Assembly: GCF_000383615.1 (NCBI RefSeq)
Contig: NZ_KB911591.1
Location: 189,344 to 253,343 of the forward strand
Length of the DNA: 64,000 nucleotides
Origin: Streptomyces canus 299MFChir4.1
Lineage (GTDB): Bacteria > Actinomycetota > Actinomycetes > Streptomycetales > Streptomycetaceae
Direction: 5' to 3'
Each line of letters begins with the position of its first letter. The first letter of the stretch is position 1. A model generated the notes under the pieces. It made no database searches. It was not told where the DNA came from and was given only the letters and a program-made list of their open reading frames with translations. Below, one piece after another: positions 24,441 to 32,191 of the stretch. The position numbers were made by a program, and so were the translations under genes.

Positions 24441-26120
24441 TCAGAACCGTTGACCGGGGTGGCCGACGAGGGGCGGACCCGCCTCCTCCCGGGAACCGGC
24501 TCCGCGCTCCAGGCGCACGGCGCGGCCCTGCCAGCGGCGGCGCAGCCAGCGGTCGTGGCTGGCGACGACGATCGCGCCGGGCCCCGGTCCCAGGGCGGCT
24601 TCCAGTTCGTCGCACAGTCGTGGGGAGAGGTGGTTGGTGGGCTCGTCGAGGAGCAGGAGGTGGGGCGGGCGGGCGACCAGGAGCGCCAGGGCGAGACGCC
24701 TGCGCAGGCCCACGGACAGATGGCCGACCGGTTTGTCCAGGTCCGCCTCGTGCATCAGGCCGAGCGAGCGCAGCGGCACCCGCTCGGCGCGCCGGGCGCC
24801 CAGCGCCTGCTCGTAAGTGTCGCGGGCCGTGCGGTCGGCGTGCTCGACCTCGGTGTCCTGGGTGAGCAGCCCCACCGTCAGTCCGCGCCGCCGACGTACC
24901 TCGCCCTCGGCCGGGAGGTGTCCGGCGAGCACGGCGAGGAGCGTCGACTTGCCCGCGCCGTTGCCGCCCGTGACCAGCAGCCGGTCGGTTGGTGAGATCT
25001 CCAGGCCGTCCAGCGTGAGTCGGCCCGGCACCCGGATGCCGTGCAGGAGGAGCAGGGGGCCGGAGTCCTCCTCGCTCTGCGCGGCCATGTCCCCGGCTGC
25101 GAAACGCAACGGCCGCGGCGGCTCGGCGACCTGGGTGCGTTCCAGGCCCTCCAGTCGCCGGGTGGCATTGCGGACCCGGCGGGAGATCTGGTTCTGCACG
25201 CGGCCGGCCCGGTGGCCGTAACCCATCTTCTCGTTGTCGGTGCGGCCCCGGTCCGGTGCGACCCGGTGCGCGGTCACTCCCGCCGTCTGCCGCAGCTCCG
25301 CCAGTTCCTCCTGCTCCTCGGCGTACCGCCGTTCCCAGCGCTCCCGCTCGGCGCGCTTCTGCGACAGGTAGGCGCTGTAGTTGCCGCCGTAGCGGACCGG
25401 CCCGTCGACCGCCGGGTCGAGGTCGATCAGGTCGGTGCAGACGGCGTCGAGGAACGCCCGGTCGTGGCCGGCGACGACCACGGTTCCGGGCAGCGCGCGG
25501 ATCTGCTCCTCCAGGAAGGCGGCGGCGCCGTCGTCGAGGTGGTTGGTCGGCTCGTCCAGCAACAACGCCGACGGACGGCGTACGAGCAGGGCGGCCAAGG
25601 CGAGACGGCCGCGCTGCCCGCCGGAGAGCGAACCGAGGGTGCGCTCGTGCCCGAACGCGCCGAGGCCGAGACCGTCCAGGACCAGGGCCGCGCGGCGGTC
25701 GGCGTCCCAGGACTCGCGGTCCTGGACCTGTTCCAGACGCCTGCCGTAGGCGTCGAGGAGGTTCTGGTGACCGGGGTCGTCCTCCGGGAGCCGGGCGAGT
25801 TCCGTGCCGAGCCGGTCCAGCTCGGCGAGGTCCTCGCGGGCCTCGCGCAGCGCCTCGTCCAGCACTACGGCGATGGTGGAGCCGGCGTCGTACGGCATCT
25901 CCTGGTGGAGGAACCCAAGGTCGGCCGGGCGGGTGACGCTGCCCGCGTCGGGCTCGTCCGTGCCGGCGAGGACGCGCAGCAGGGTGGACTTGCCGACGCC
26001 GTTCTCCCCGATCAGACCGACGCGGTGGCCGGGTGAGGCGGTCAGGGAGACGCCGTCGAGGACGCGTCGTCCGCCCAGGGTACGGACGAGGTCGCGGGCG
26101 AGCAGTGCGGGCTGGGGCAT
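24441..26120 (-). CDS. ABC-F type ribosome-associated ATPase (second of two)
   Basis: A 559-residue soluble protein with two fused ABC domains and no membrane segments, the ABC-F plan. Domain 1 has GLIGENGVGKSTLLRVLAG, signature TLGSLSGGQRGRLALAALLV and Walker B LLLDEPTNHLD; domain 2 has LLVTGGNGAGKSTLLAVLAG and LLLDEPTNHLS. A charged interdomain linker (KRAERERWERRYAEEQEELA) lies between them. ABC-F proteins of this size often protect ribosomes from macrolides, lincosamides or pleuromutilins, or aid translation. It follows a sister gene after 95 bp and probably shares its regulated leader. The ATG at 26120 has no strong ribosome site. Confidence 0.9.
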   Translation of the reverse strand: MPQPALLARDLVRTLGGRRVLDGVSLTASPGHRVGLIGENGVGKSTLLRVLAGTDEPDAGSVTRPADLGFLHQEMPYDAGSTIAVVLDEALREAREDLAELDRLGTELARLPEDDPGHQNLLDAYGRRLEQVQDRESWDADRRAALVLDGLGLGAFGHERTLGSLSGGQRGRLALAALLVRRPSALLLDEPTNHLDDGAAAFLEEQIRALPGTVVVAGHDRAFLDAVCTDLIDLDPAVDGPVRYGGNYSAYLSQKRAERERWERRYAEEQEELAELRQTAGVTAHRVAPDRGRTDNEKMGYGHRAGRVQNQISRRVRNATRRLEGLERTQVAEPPRPLRFAAGDMAAQSEEDSGPLLLLHGIRVPGRLTLDGLEISPTDRLLVTGGNGAGKSTLLAVLAGHLPAEGEVRRRRGLTVGLLTQDTEVEHADRTARDTYEQALGARRAERVPLRSLGLMHEADLDKPVGHLSVGLRRRLALALLVARPPHLLLLDEPTNHLSPRLCDELEAALGPGPGAIVVASHDRWLRRRWQGRAVRLERGAGSREEAGPPLVGHPGQRF

Positions 26121-26215
26121 GGGGGACTGAGGCACAGGGGGACCGTCCAACGTGATCGGTGTTCGGCCCGCGGGGCATGCCGCCTCGGACGCGGGCCACG
26201 TCACACGTCGCCGGA

Positions 26216-27850
26216 TCACACCTCGGGGGCTCCCGTCTCCTTGAGTGTCCCGTCGGCCAGCCGCAGCCAGCGGTTCACGCCGATCGCGGTGAGGAACCGC
26301 TCGTCGTGGCTGACCACCATGAAGGCGCCCTGGTAGGAGTTGAGCGCGCTCTCCAGCTGGCCGGCGCTGACCAGGTCGAGGTTGTTGGTCGGCTCGTCGA
26401 GCAGCAGCAGGTGCGGAGCCGGTTCGGCGCACAGCACGCAGGCCAGGGTGGCGCGCAGCCGTTCGCCGCCGGAGAGCACCCCGACCGGCAGGTGGGCCCG
26501 TGCGCCCCGGAAGAGGAAGCGGGCCAGCAGGTTCATGCGCTCCGCCTCGGGCCGCTCGGGGGCGAAGTCGGCGAAGTTCTCGGCGACCGTGCGGTCCGGG
26601 TTCAGCAGGTCCAGGCGCTGGGAGAGGTAGGCGACGCGGCCGTCGCTGCGTTTGGTCTCCCCGCTGTCCGGGGCGAGATCGCCGGTGATCAGGCGCATGA
26701 GGGTGGTCTTTCCGGCGCCGTTGGGGCCGGTCAGGGCGATGCGGTCGGGGCCGCGGACGGTCAGGTCGACGCCGCCTTCGGCGAACACGTCCCGGCCCCC
26801 GAGGCGGACCTGCATGTCCTTGCCGAGGAAGAGGTTGCGGCCCGCCGGTACCTGGGTGTCGGGCAGCTCCAAAGCGAGCCGCTGCTCGTCGCGCAGGGCG
26901 CGTCCGGCCTCGTCGAGGCGGGCCTTGGCCTCACCGACGCGGGAGGCGTGCATCGTGCCGGACCTGCCCGCGGCCTCCTGCGCGCCGCGCTTCATGTTGC
27001 CGGCGAAGATCTTGGGCAGCCCGGCGTTCTTGAGATTCTTGGAAGCGTTGCTCATCCGGCGCTCGGCGCGTTCACGAGCCTGCTGCAACTCCCGCTTCTC
27101 ACGCTTCAGTTCCTGTTCGGCGTTGCGGACGTTCTTCTCGGCGACTTCCTGCTCGGCGCGCACGGCCTCCTCGTAGGCGGTGAAGTTGCCGCCGTACAGG
27201 CGCAGTTCGTCGCTGCCGAGTTCTGCGATGCGTTCCATGCGGTCGAGCAGCGCGCGGTCGTGACTGACCAGCAGCAGACAGCCGGTGTAGTCGGAGAGCA
27301 CGTCGTAGAGCTTGTGGCGGGCCTCGACGTCGAGGTTGTTGGTGGGCTCGTCGAGCAGCAGGACGTCGGGGCGCTTGAGCAGTTGGGCCGCGAGGCCGAG
27401 GGAGACGACCTGGCCGCCGCTGAGCGTGCTCATGCCGCGGTCCAGGGTGAGGCCGGCCAGGCCCAGGCGGTCGAGCTGGGCGCGGGTGCGCTCCTCGATG
27501 TCCCAGTCGTCGCCGATGGTGGCGAAGTGCTTCTCGTCGACGTCGCCGGACTCCACGGCGTCGAGGGCGCGGATCACCGCGGCCACGCCGAGCACCTCGG
27601 CGACGGTGAGGTCGCCGGTCAGGGGCAGGCTCTGCGGGAGGTGGCCGAGGGTGCCGCTCACGGACACCGAGCCGGTGGCGGGCTCGAGTTCACCGGCGAT
27701 CAGTTTGAGCAGGGTGCTCTTGCCGGAGCCGTTGGGGGCGACCAGGCCGGTGCGGCCGGTGGTGACGGTGAAGGACAGGTCCTGGAAGACCGGGGTGTCG
27801 TCGGGCCAGGCGAAGGAGAGATTCGAGCAGACGATCGCGGCGTCGGACAT
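26216..27850 (-). CDS. ABC-F type ribosome-associated ATPase (first of two)
   Basis: A 544-residue ABC-F protein. ATP sites are LVAPNGSGKSTLLKLIAGEL with LSGGQVVSLGLAAQLLKRPD and LLLDEPTNNLD, and ALTGPNGAGKTTLMRLITGD with LSGGERLRATLACVL and LLLDEPTNNLD. A long basic coiled linker (NAEQELKREKRELQQARERA) corresponds to the P-site tRNA-interaction motif region. It differs clearly from the next gene in sequence, so this is not a recent duplication. A 160-nt leader with small reading frames and a terminator-like hairpin precedes it, suggesting induction by ribosome-targeting antibiotics. Confidence 0.9.
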   Translation of the reverse strand: MSDAAIVCSNLSFAWPDDTPVFQDLSFTVTTGRTGLVAPNGSGKSTLLKLIAGELEPATGSVSVSGTLGHLPQSLPLTGDLTVAEVLGVAAVIRALDAVESGDVDEKHFATIGDDWDIEERTRAQLDRLGLAGLTLDRGMSTLSGGQVVSLGLAAQLLKRPDVLLLDEPTNNLDVEARHKLYDVLSDYTGCLLLVSHDRALLDRMERIAELGSDELRLYGGNFTAYEEAVRAEQEVAEKNVRNAEQELKREKRELQQARERAERRMSNASKNLKNAGLPKIFAGNMKRGAQEAAGRSGTMHASRVGEAKARLDEAGRALRDEQRLALELPDTQVPAGRNLFLGKDMQVRLGGRDVFAEGGVDLTVRGPDRIALTGPNGAGKTTLMRLITGDLAPDSGETKRSDGRVAYLSQRLDLLNPDRTVAENFADFAPERPEAERMNLLARFLFRGARAHLPVGVLSGGERLRATLACVLCAEPAPHLLLLDEPTNNLDLVSAGQLESALNSYQGAFMVVSHDERFLTAIGVNRWLRLADGTLKETGAPEV

Positions 27851-27872
27851 GGAGGCGACCTCGAAAGGACTG

Positions 27873-27898
27873 AGGGCAGAGCTGTTTACCTCTGCCCT
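27873..27898 (-). promoter_or_regulatory. Leader hairpin just before the ABC-F start
   Basis: AGGGCAGAG and CTCTGCCCT (27873-27881 and 27890-27898) form a 9-bp perfect stem with an 8-nt loop, 22 bp before the ABC-F ATG. The stop codon of the upstream leader peptide (27886-27888) lies in the loop, so a terminating ribosome would open this stem. Confidence 0.6.
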
Positions 27899-27987
27899 GG
27901 GCAGACGGGGAAAAGGGGTGCGACAAAACGAACCACCTCGGCAGCGCTCCTGAGCGCCGGCCGGTGGCCGTCAGATCCGGATCTCAT
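27886..27987 (-). CDS. Putative leader peptide 2 (33 residues) of the ABC-F operon
   Basis: The frame ATG (27987) to TAA (27886) encodes MRSGSDGHRPALRSAA, then EVVRFVAPLFPVCPGQR. Its start overlaps the stop of a 9-codon frame (ATGA), so it would be translated by coupling. A terminator-like hairpin covers codons 7-19 and the T-rich tract codons 19-21. The stop falls in the loop of a second hairpin. This layout suits a regulatory leader peptide; no expression evidence is available. Confidence 0.45.
   Translation of the reverse strand: MRSGSDGHRPALRSAAEVVRFVAPLFPVCPGQR
27925..27967 (-). terminator. Putative transcription attenuator in the ABC-F leader
   Basis: On the minus strand CCACC..GGCGCTC pairs with GAGCGC..GGTGG (bases 27967-27933) around an AG loop with small internal mismatches. 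TTCGTTTT (27932-27925) follows at once. This hairpin plus T-tract is a rho-independent terminator shape, rare in this GC-rich window, and lies about 75-115 bp before the ABC-F start. Confidence 0.6.
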
Positions 27988-28013
27988 CCGGAGATGTCGT
28001 CTTCACCCACCAC
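27984..28013 (-). CDS. Putative leader peptide 1 (9 residues)
   Basis: GTG (28013) starts the short frame MVGEDDISG, with GAGGAG 8 bp upstream, the best ribosome site in the leader. Its TGA overlaps the ATG of leader peptide 2. It is too short for coding statistics and rests on the ribosome site and coupling alone. Confidence 0.35.
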   Translation of the reverse strand: MVGEDDISG

Positions 28014-28132
28014 GTCTGTGACTCCTCGATCGACGGTCAACGTCCCCGGAAGTCTAACATTCGCCGCCCCGTTCGCCAGGCGGTGTGGCCATCGGGCGAG
28101 CTCATACATGTGCATGGAGGGCACGGCCCGTG

Positions 28133-28183
28133 TTGACAGCCCTGTGGCCGCATGCCAGCATCGTCACCAGTTAAAGCGGTGAC
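28133..28183 (+). promoter_or_regulatory. Promoter and shared operator, site G
   Basis: TTGACA (28133-28138) and CAGCAT (28156-28161) are spaced 17 bp. The operator GTCACC-AGTTAAAGC-GGTGAC (28163-28183, both halves perfect) begins 2 bp after the -10, covering the expected start of transcription. It precedes the molybdo-oxidoreductase relic by 50 bp. Confidence 0.75.
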
Positions 28184-28232
28184 GATTTCGTGTGGCTCAG
28201 CAAGCTCACATGTGCCGGAAGGGGCGTACACC

Positions 28233-28883
28233 ATGGCGGAGAGCCAAGAGCTCAGCCCAGGGCCGGGGGTGCACCGCCCGGGCAGCGGGCCATGCTGCGC
28301 GGGCGCGGGCGCGGGCACGGGCGCGGGCGCGGCCGGAGTGGCCGCCGCGCCGTACCTCCAGCGCGGCTGGGAGAGGTTCCTCGCCGCGGCCTCGGGGGTC
28401 GACGCCACCGGCCTGACCGGCCTGCTGCCCGACCCGGGCGGCTTTCGGTACTACAGCGTCGTCGGTTCGGTCCCGCACAAGGACGAGACCGACTGCGTGC
28501 TGTGGGCCGACGGACTGGTCGACCGGCCGAAGGCCTGCACGCTCGACCAGCTGCGTGCGATGCCGCAGACCCGGGTCGTCCACGATGTCGTGTGCACCGA
28601 CGGCTGGCGCGTGGCCAGGACTCCCTGGGAGGGGGGCGGCGGACATCCTCGAGGACGCCGGGGTGCGTTCGCCGAGCGCGGCGATCCGGTTCACCTGCTT
28701 CGACGGCGCCTGCACCGAGAGCCTCACCCTGGAACAGGCCCGCCGCTCGGACGTCCTGGTGTCACTGAAGATTCAGGACAAACCCCTCACCCACGCGCAC
28801 GACGGCTCGGCTACTGGGAGGAGCGTGGTTATGCGGTCGACGGCTGGCTCGACGGAGCCGGCCGGAACGGCGAAGCGGCCTGA
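28233..28883 (+). pseudogene. Molybdopterin-dependent oxidoreductase (sulfite-oxidase/YedY-like), decayed
   Basis: The first frame starts at 28233 (GGAAGGGG upstream) and reads FRYYSVVGSVPHKDETDCVL, KACTLDQLRAMPQTRVVHDV VCTDGW with the likely molybdenum-ligand Cys. Near 28630-28645 the frame shifts and continues ADILEDAGVRSPSAAIRFTC, ESLTLEQARRSDVLVSLKIQ. After THAH the conserved cofactor loop is missing. The end (YWEERGYAVDGWLDGAGRN) appears in the original frame. One frameshift and one internal deletion remove activity, although the operator-bearing promoter is intact. Confidence 0.7.
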
Positions 28884-28895
28884 ACGCGAGGGCCG

Positions 28896-29426
28896 GGTAC
28901 GCCGTTTCAGCACCGCCGAGCGCATGGTCCACCCGGGCGACCGGACCTCTGATGCTGCTGTGCCTGGTCTCGGCCGCCTGTCTCTGTCTCGGGCCACTGA
29001 CCCAACTCGCCGGACGGCGCCACCTGATGGTCACGGTCCACGACTGGTCCGGCATCTCGCCGCCGCTGCCCTTCCTTGCTGGGGCTCCTCTCACCCGCCT
29101 TCCGTGCGGACCTGCGCAGGCTGAACCGGTTCGCGGTGTACGACCGGCAGTGGTTGCGTGCGGTCCGCAGGCGCCGTACCAGTGCGATCTTCGTGCACGA
29201 CATCCTGGCCTGGGCGATCGCCTTCGTCCTCCTGGGGCGCATGCGCAGGGCGTTCGCGGACCCCGAGGCGCGACGGGGGATGGGTACCGGGTAAGTCAGC
29301 CTCTCGTGGGCGCAGCGGTACCACTCGCGCTGGATGTCCGAGAAGCGGGTGGGCGACGGTGCCGAGGACGCGACGGACCGTCGGATGGCCCAACACGCCC
29401 CCGGCGGGCCCGGCCGACAGTCATAA
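28896..29426 (+). pseudogene. Cytochrome b/b561-like membrane partner, decayed
   Basis: Pieces of a haem-binding membrane protein occur in order but in different frames: RRFSTAERMVH, MLLCLVSAACLCLGPLTQLA with HLMVTVHDWSG, LLSPAFRADLRRLNRFAVYD RQWLRAVRRRR, FVHDILAWAIAFVLLGRMRR, and a C-terminal tail QRYHSRWMSEKRVGDGAEDA to a TAA at 29426. At least two frameshifts and one internal deletion between RRRR and the last helix are needed. It follows the molybdo-oxidoreductase relic, so the pair was probably a YedYZ-like periplasmic reductase and its quinol-oxidising anchor. Confidence 0.65.
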
Positions 29427-29536
29427 GTGCAGGCAGTCAACTGACTGTTGGCGGCACCTGCGGTGCGTGGCCAGAGTGGGGCCAGGTCGACAGGCGCCAC
29501 ATCTGTTCCTTCGCGAATCTCGACTCACACTCATTA

Positions 29537-29557
29537 GTCACCGTCTTAATCGGTGAT
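29537..29557 (+). promoter_or_regulatory. Shared operator, site H (tannase gene)
   Basis: GTCACC (29537-29542), spacer GTCTTAATC, GGTGAT (29552-29557), one mismatch. It ends 90 bp before the tannase ATG. Confidence 0.75.
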
Positions 29558-29647
29558 TCCCACGTTCCGGCAGTCCGGCCCACCCCGTGCGCTGAGCACA
29601 TGTGTCGCCCACGTCGGACGCACACCTACTTCCTGAAGGGGAAACCC

Positions 29648-31270
29648 ATGAGACGACGACTGCTGACTGTCCTCGCGGCCGGTGTTCCGCTGGCCGCCGC
29701 GGTGTACCTGCCGACCGCCTCGGCGGAAACCAAGGACGCCTCCGCCGCCACCCCGTCCGCTTGCACGGCACCGTCAGTGAAGGCGCCGGCCGGCACCAGG
29801 GTGGAGTCCGTGACCGCGGTCGGCCAGGAGGGCGGCACCATCGCCGGCACCGGGGCCCTCGGTGGTTCGGTCTCCGGCGTCCCGGCCTATTGCGAGGTGA
29901 CGGTCACCCTCACCCACCCCGGCGGCAACGACCACGCCAAGGTCCGCACCTGGCTGCCCGTCAGCGGCTGGAACGGCCGCTTCCAGGGACTCGGCGGTGC
30001 CGCCTACCTGGCCGGCGACAACAACGTCGGTCTGGGCACCGCGGTCAAGAACGGCTATGCCGCCGTCTCCACCGACGCCGGTGTCGGCGACGCCCTGGAC
30101 ACCGGCTGGGCCCTGAACAGCGAGGGCCAGGTCGACACCGCGCTGCTGAAGAACTTCGCCTCCCGCTCCCAGCACGAGGCGGCCGTCGTCGGCAAGGAGG
30201 TCGTCGACGCGGTCTACGGCGAGCGTCCCGCGCACTCGTACTTCATCGGCTGCTCCACCGGCGGGCGTCAGGGCTACATGGAGGCCCAGCGCCACCCCGG
30301 CGACTACGACGGGATCCTCGCCGACGCTCCCGCCGTCAACTGGGACGAGTTCGAGGTCGCCACCCTGTGGCCGCAGGTGGTCATGAACAACGAGAAGACC
30401 TACCCGTCCCAGTGTGCGTTCGCCGCCTTCACCCAGGCCGCCGTCAAGGCCTGCGACTCCCTCGACGGCGTCAGGGACGGTCTGGTCGACGACGCCTCCC
30501 GCTGCGACTACGACCCGCGCCGACTGGTCGGCACCAAGGTCGTGTGCGACGGCAGGGAACTGACCGTCACCGCCGCCGACGCGGCCGTGGTCCGCAAGAT
30601 CTGGGACGGTCCGCGCACCGCCGCCGGCAAGAAGCTCTGGTACGGCGTCCCGGTCGGCGCCGACATCTGGTCCCTGGCCGCGCACACCGAGCCCGACGCC
30701 GACGGACACGTCGTCGGCACGCCCTTCCTGGTGCCCGCCGCCTGGGTCAAGCTCTGGGTGGCGAAGGACGCCTCCCTCGACCTCTCCAAGATCACCTACA
30801 GCCGGTTCACACAGCTGTTCAAGCAGTCCCAGGCCGAGTACGACAAGGTCATCGGCACCGACGACCCGGACCTCTCGGGCTTCCGCGAGTCCGGCGGCAA
30901 GCTGCTGACCTGGCACGGCGAAGCCGATCAGTTCATCCCCGCCCAGGGCACCGTGCAGTACCGCCAGAAGGTCGAGCGGGAGCTGGGCGGCACCAAGAAG
31001 GTCAACGACTTCTACCGTCTCTTCCTCGCTCCGGGCACCAACCACTGCGGTCTCAACGGCCTCGAGGGCTCGGCTGACGGCCTCGCCGCGCTGACCGGCT
31101 GGGTCGAGCACGGCAAGGCGCCGAGGACGCTGCCCGCCACCCTGATCAACGCCGAGGGGCAGAGCGTCTCCCGCGACCTGTGCGGCTACCCGCAGGTGTC
31201 CCGCTACAAGGGCCACGGCGACCCGGCCGCCGCCTCCAGCTTCACGTGTGTCTCCCCGCCCCGGCACTGA
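29648..31270 (+). CDS. Secreted tannase/feruloyl esterase family protein
   Basis: A 540-residue secreted esterase acting on aromatic esters such as gallate or ferulate esters. It has a Sec signal (RRRLLTVLAAGVPLAAAVYL, cleavage near ASA). The nucleophile elbow FIGCSTGGRQGYMEAQ and the C-terminal NHCG histidine give the CS-D-HC arrangement typical of tannases, in which the two Cys form a disulfide beside the catalytic Ser and His. Calcium-site-like Asp clusters (DSLDGVRDGLVDD) lie between. The ATG at 29648 follows GAAGGGG. An operator-family site precedes it. The length is normal and the gene looks intact. Confidence 0.93.
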   Translation: MRRRLLTVLAAGVPLAAAVYLPTASAETKDASAATPSACTAPSVKAPAGTRVESVTAVGQEGGTIAGTGALGGSVSGVPAYCEVTVTLTHPGGNDHAKVRTWLPVSGWNGRFQGLGGAAYLAGDNNVGLGTAVKNGYAAVSTDAGVGDALDTGWALNSEGQVDTALLKNFASRSQHEAAVVGKEVVDAVYGERPAHSYFIGCSTGGRQGYMEAQRHPGDYDGILADAPAVNWDEFEVATLWPQVVMNNEKTYPSQCAFAAFTQAAVKACDSLDGVRDGLVDDASRCDYDPRRLVGTKVVCDGRELTVTAADAAVVRKIWDGPRTAAGKKLWYGVPVGADIWSLAAHTEPDADGHVVGTPFLVPAAWVKLWVAKDASLDLSKITYSRFTQLFKQSQAEYDKVIGTDDPDLSGFRESGGKLLTWHGEADQFIPAQGTVQYRQKVERELGGTKKVNDFYRLFLAPGTNHCGLNGLEGSADGLAALTGWVEHGKAPRTLPATLINAEGQSVSRDLCGYPQVSRYKGHGDPAAASSFTCVSPPRH

Positions 31271-31325
31271 CCTGACGGCCGACCCTCCGCCGACCATCCG
31301 ACGACCTGAGAGGGGCCGACCCATC

Positions 31326-31858
31326 ATGAGCAAGCAGACGGCCAAACCCACCGCCCCGCCGTGGCGTGGGCCCTGGCGTTCGCCGGTGCCCACGAGGACC
31401 TCGACGCTCCGGCGATCACGCTGCTGGTCGTCTACCCGCTGATCGACGCGGTGTCCTCGCTGATCGACTACCGGTCCACCCTGGACGGTCCCGAACGCCG
31501 GGTCGCCGCGTTCAACGGGGTGCTCAGCACGCTGGCCGCCTTCGCCATCGGCCTCGCCGGGACCGACGGCGTGACGGCCGTGCTCCATGTGTTCGGCGCC
31601 TGGGCCGTCGTCTCCGGGGCAGCCCAGCTGAGCGTCGGACTACGGCGGCGCGGTCCCGAACTGGGCAAGCAGTGGCCGACCCTGATCTCGGGCGGACTGT
31701 CCTTCCTCGTCGGCTTCGCCTACAACATCCAGGCGGCGGGCGACCACCCTTCGCTCGACGTGCTGTCGGTGTACGCCACGGGCGGCGGGGTGTGGTTCGT
31801 CCTGCAGGCGCTGCTCCTGGGCTGGAAGTCCCGCCGGCCGCGCACCCGGACCATGTGA
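31326..31858 (+). pseudogene. DUF308/HdeD-like membrane protein, lesion near the N-terminus
   Basis: A good start (ATG 31326, GAGAGGGG upstream) gives MSKQTAKPTAPPWR, then the frame is wrong. From 31361 another frame encodes the body: LAFAGAHEDLDAPAITLLVV, DAVSSLIDYRSTLDGPERRV and several membrane helices (STLAAFAIGLAG, VFGAWAVVSGAAQLSVGL, LISGGLSFLVGFAYNI, GGVWFVLQALLLGW). About one helix's worth of sequence seems to be lost at 31355-31365 with a frame change. If translation starts at the GTG 31361 a shorter protein could still be made, but no ribosome site is present. Confidence 0.6.
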
Positions 31859-32191
31859 CCCGCCCGCGGGTCGATGTGCGTGCGCACCCGTGGTGTGGTC
31901 ACCGCCGTCGTACTCGTGAACCAGGTCGGAGGAGATCCACGTGCGGGACGCCCCGCCCCGTGCCTCCCGCTGCCGGCTGAGGCAACGGCACACCGAGTAC
32001 GACCCACTCGGGCCGGTGACAGCCGGACTCCCACGCCGCTGAACACCCCGCATGTGTGAGGGGGCAGGTTTCTTCCCAGGCAGAAACCTGCCTCTCCCGC
32101 ACACGGGACGGGCGACGGATGGTGGATCTGCGCCCGGCGGAGACCGGGTCATCCCGAACTCGTTCGTCACCGTCTTCCAGGAGTGTGTTCC
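31859..32191. other. Intergenic region with a strong hairpin
   Basis: No gene is recognised. GGCAGGTTTCT (32063-32073) and AGAAACCTGCC (32082-32092) form a perfect 11-bp stem with an 8-nt loop, probably a terminator for the upstream gene. Confidence 0.55.
32166..32182 (+). promoter_or_regulatory. Operator half-site overlapping the ribosome site of the dienelactone-hydrolase gene
   Basis: GTCACCGTCTT (32166-32176) matches the left part of the shared operator (compare sites E and H) but the right half is not conserved. AGGAG (32178-32182) is the ribosome site for the ATG at 32192. It may be a degenerate site or chance. Confidence 0.3.

Noticed and set aside
28296..28340. GC-rich hexamer-like repeat (GGGCGC units)
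   Set aside because: It encodes a Gly/Ala stretch in the decayed oxidoreductase N-terminus and is simple low complexity, not a functional repeat array.
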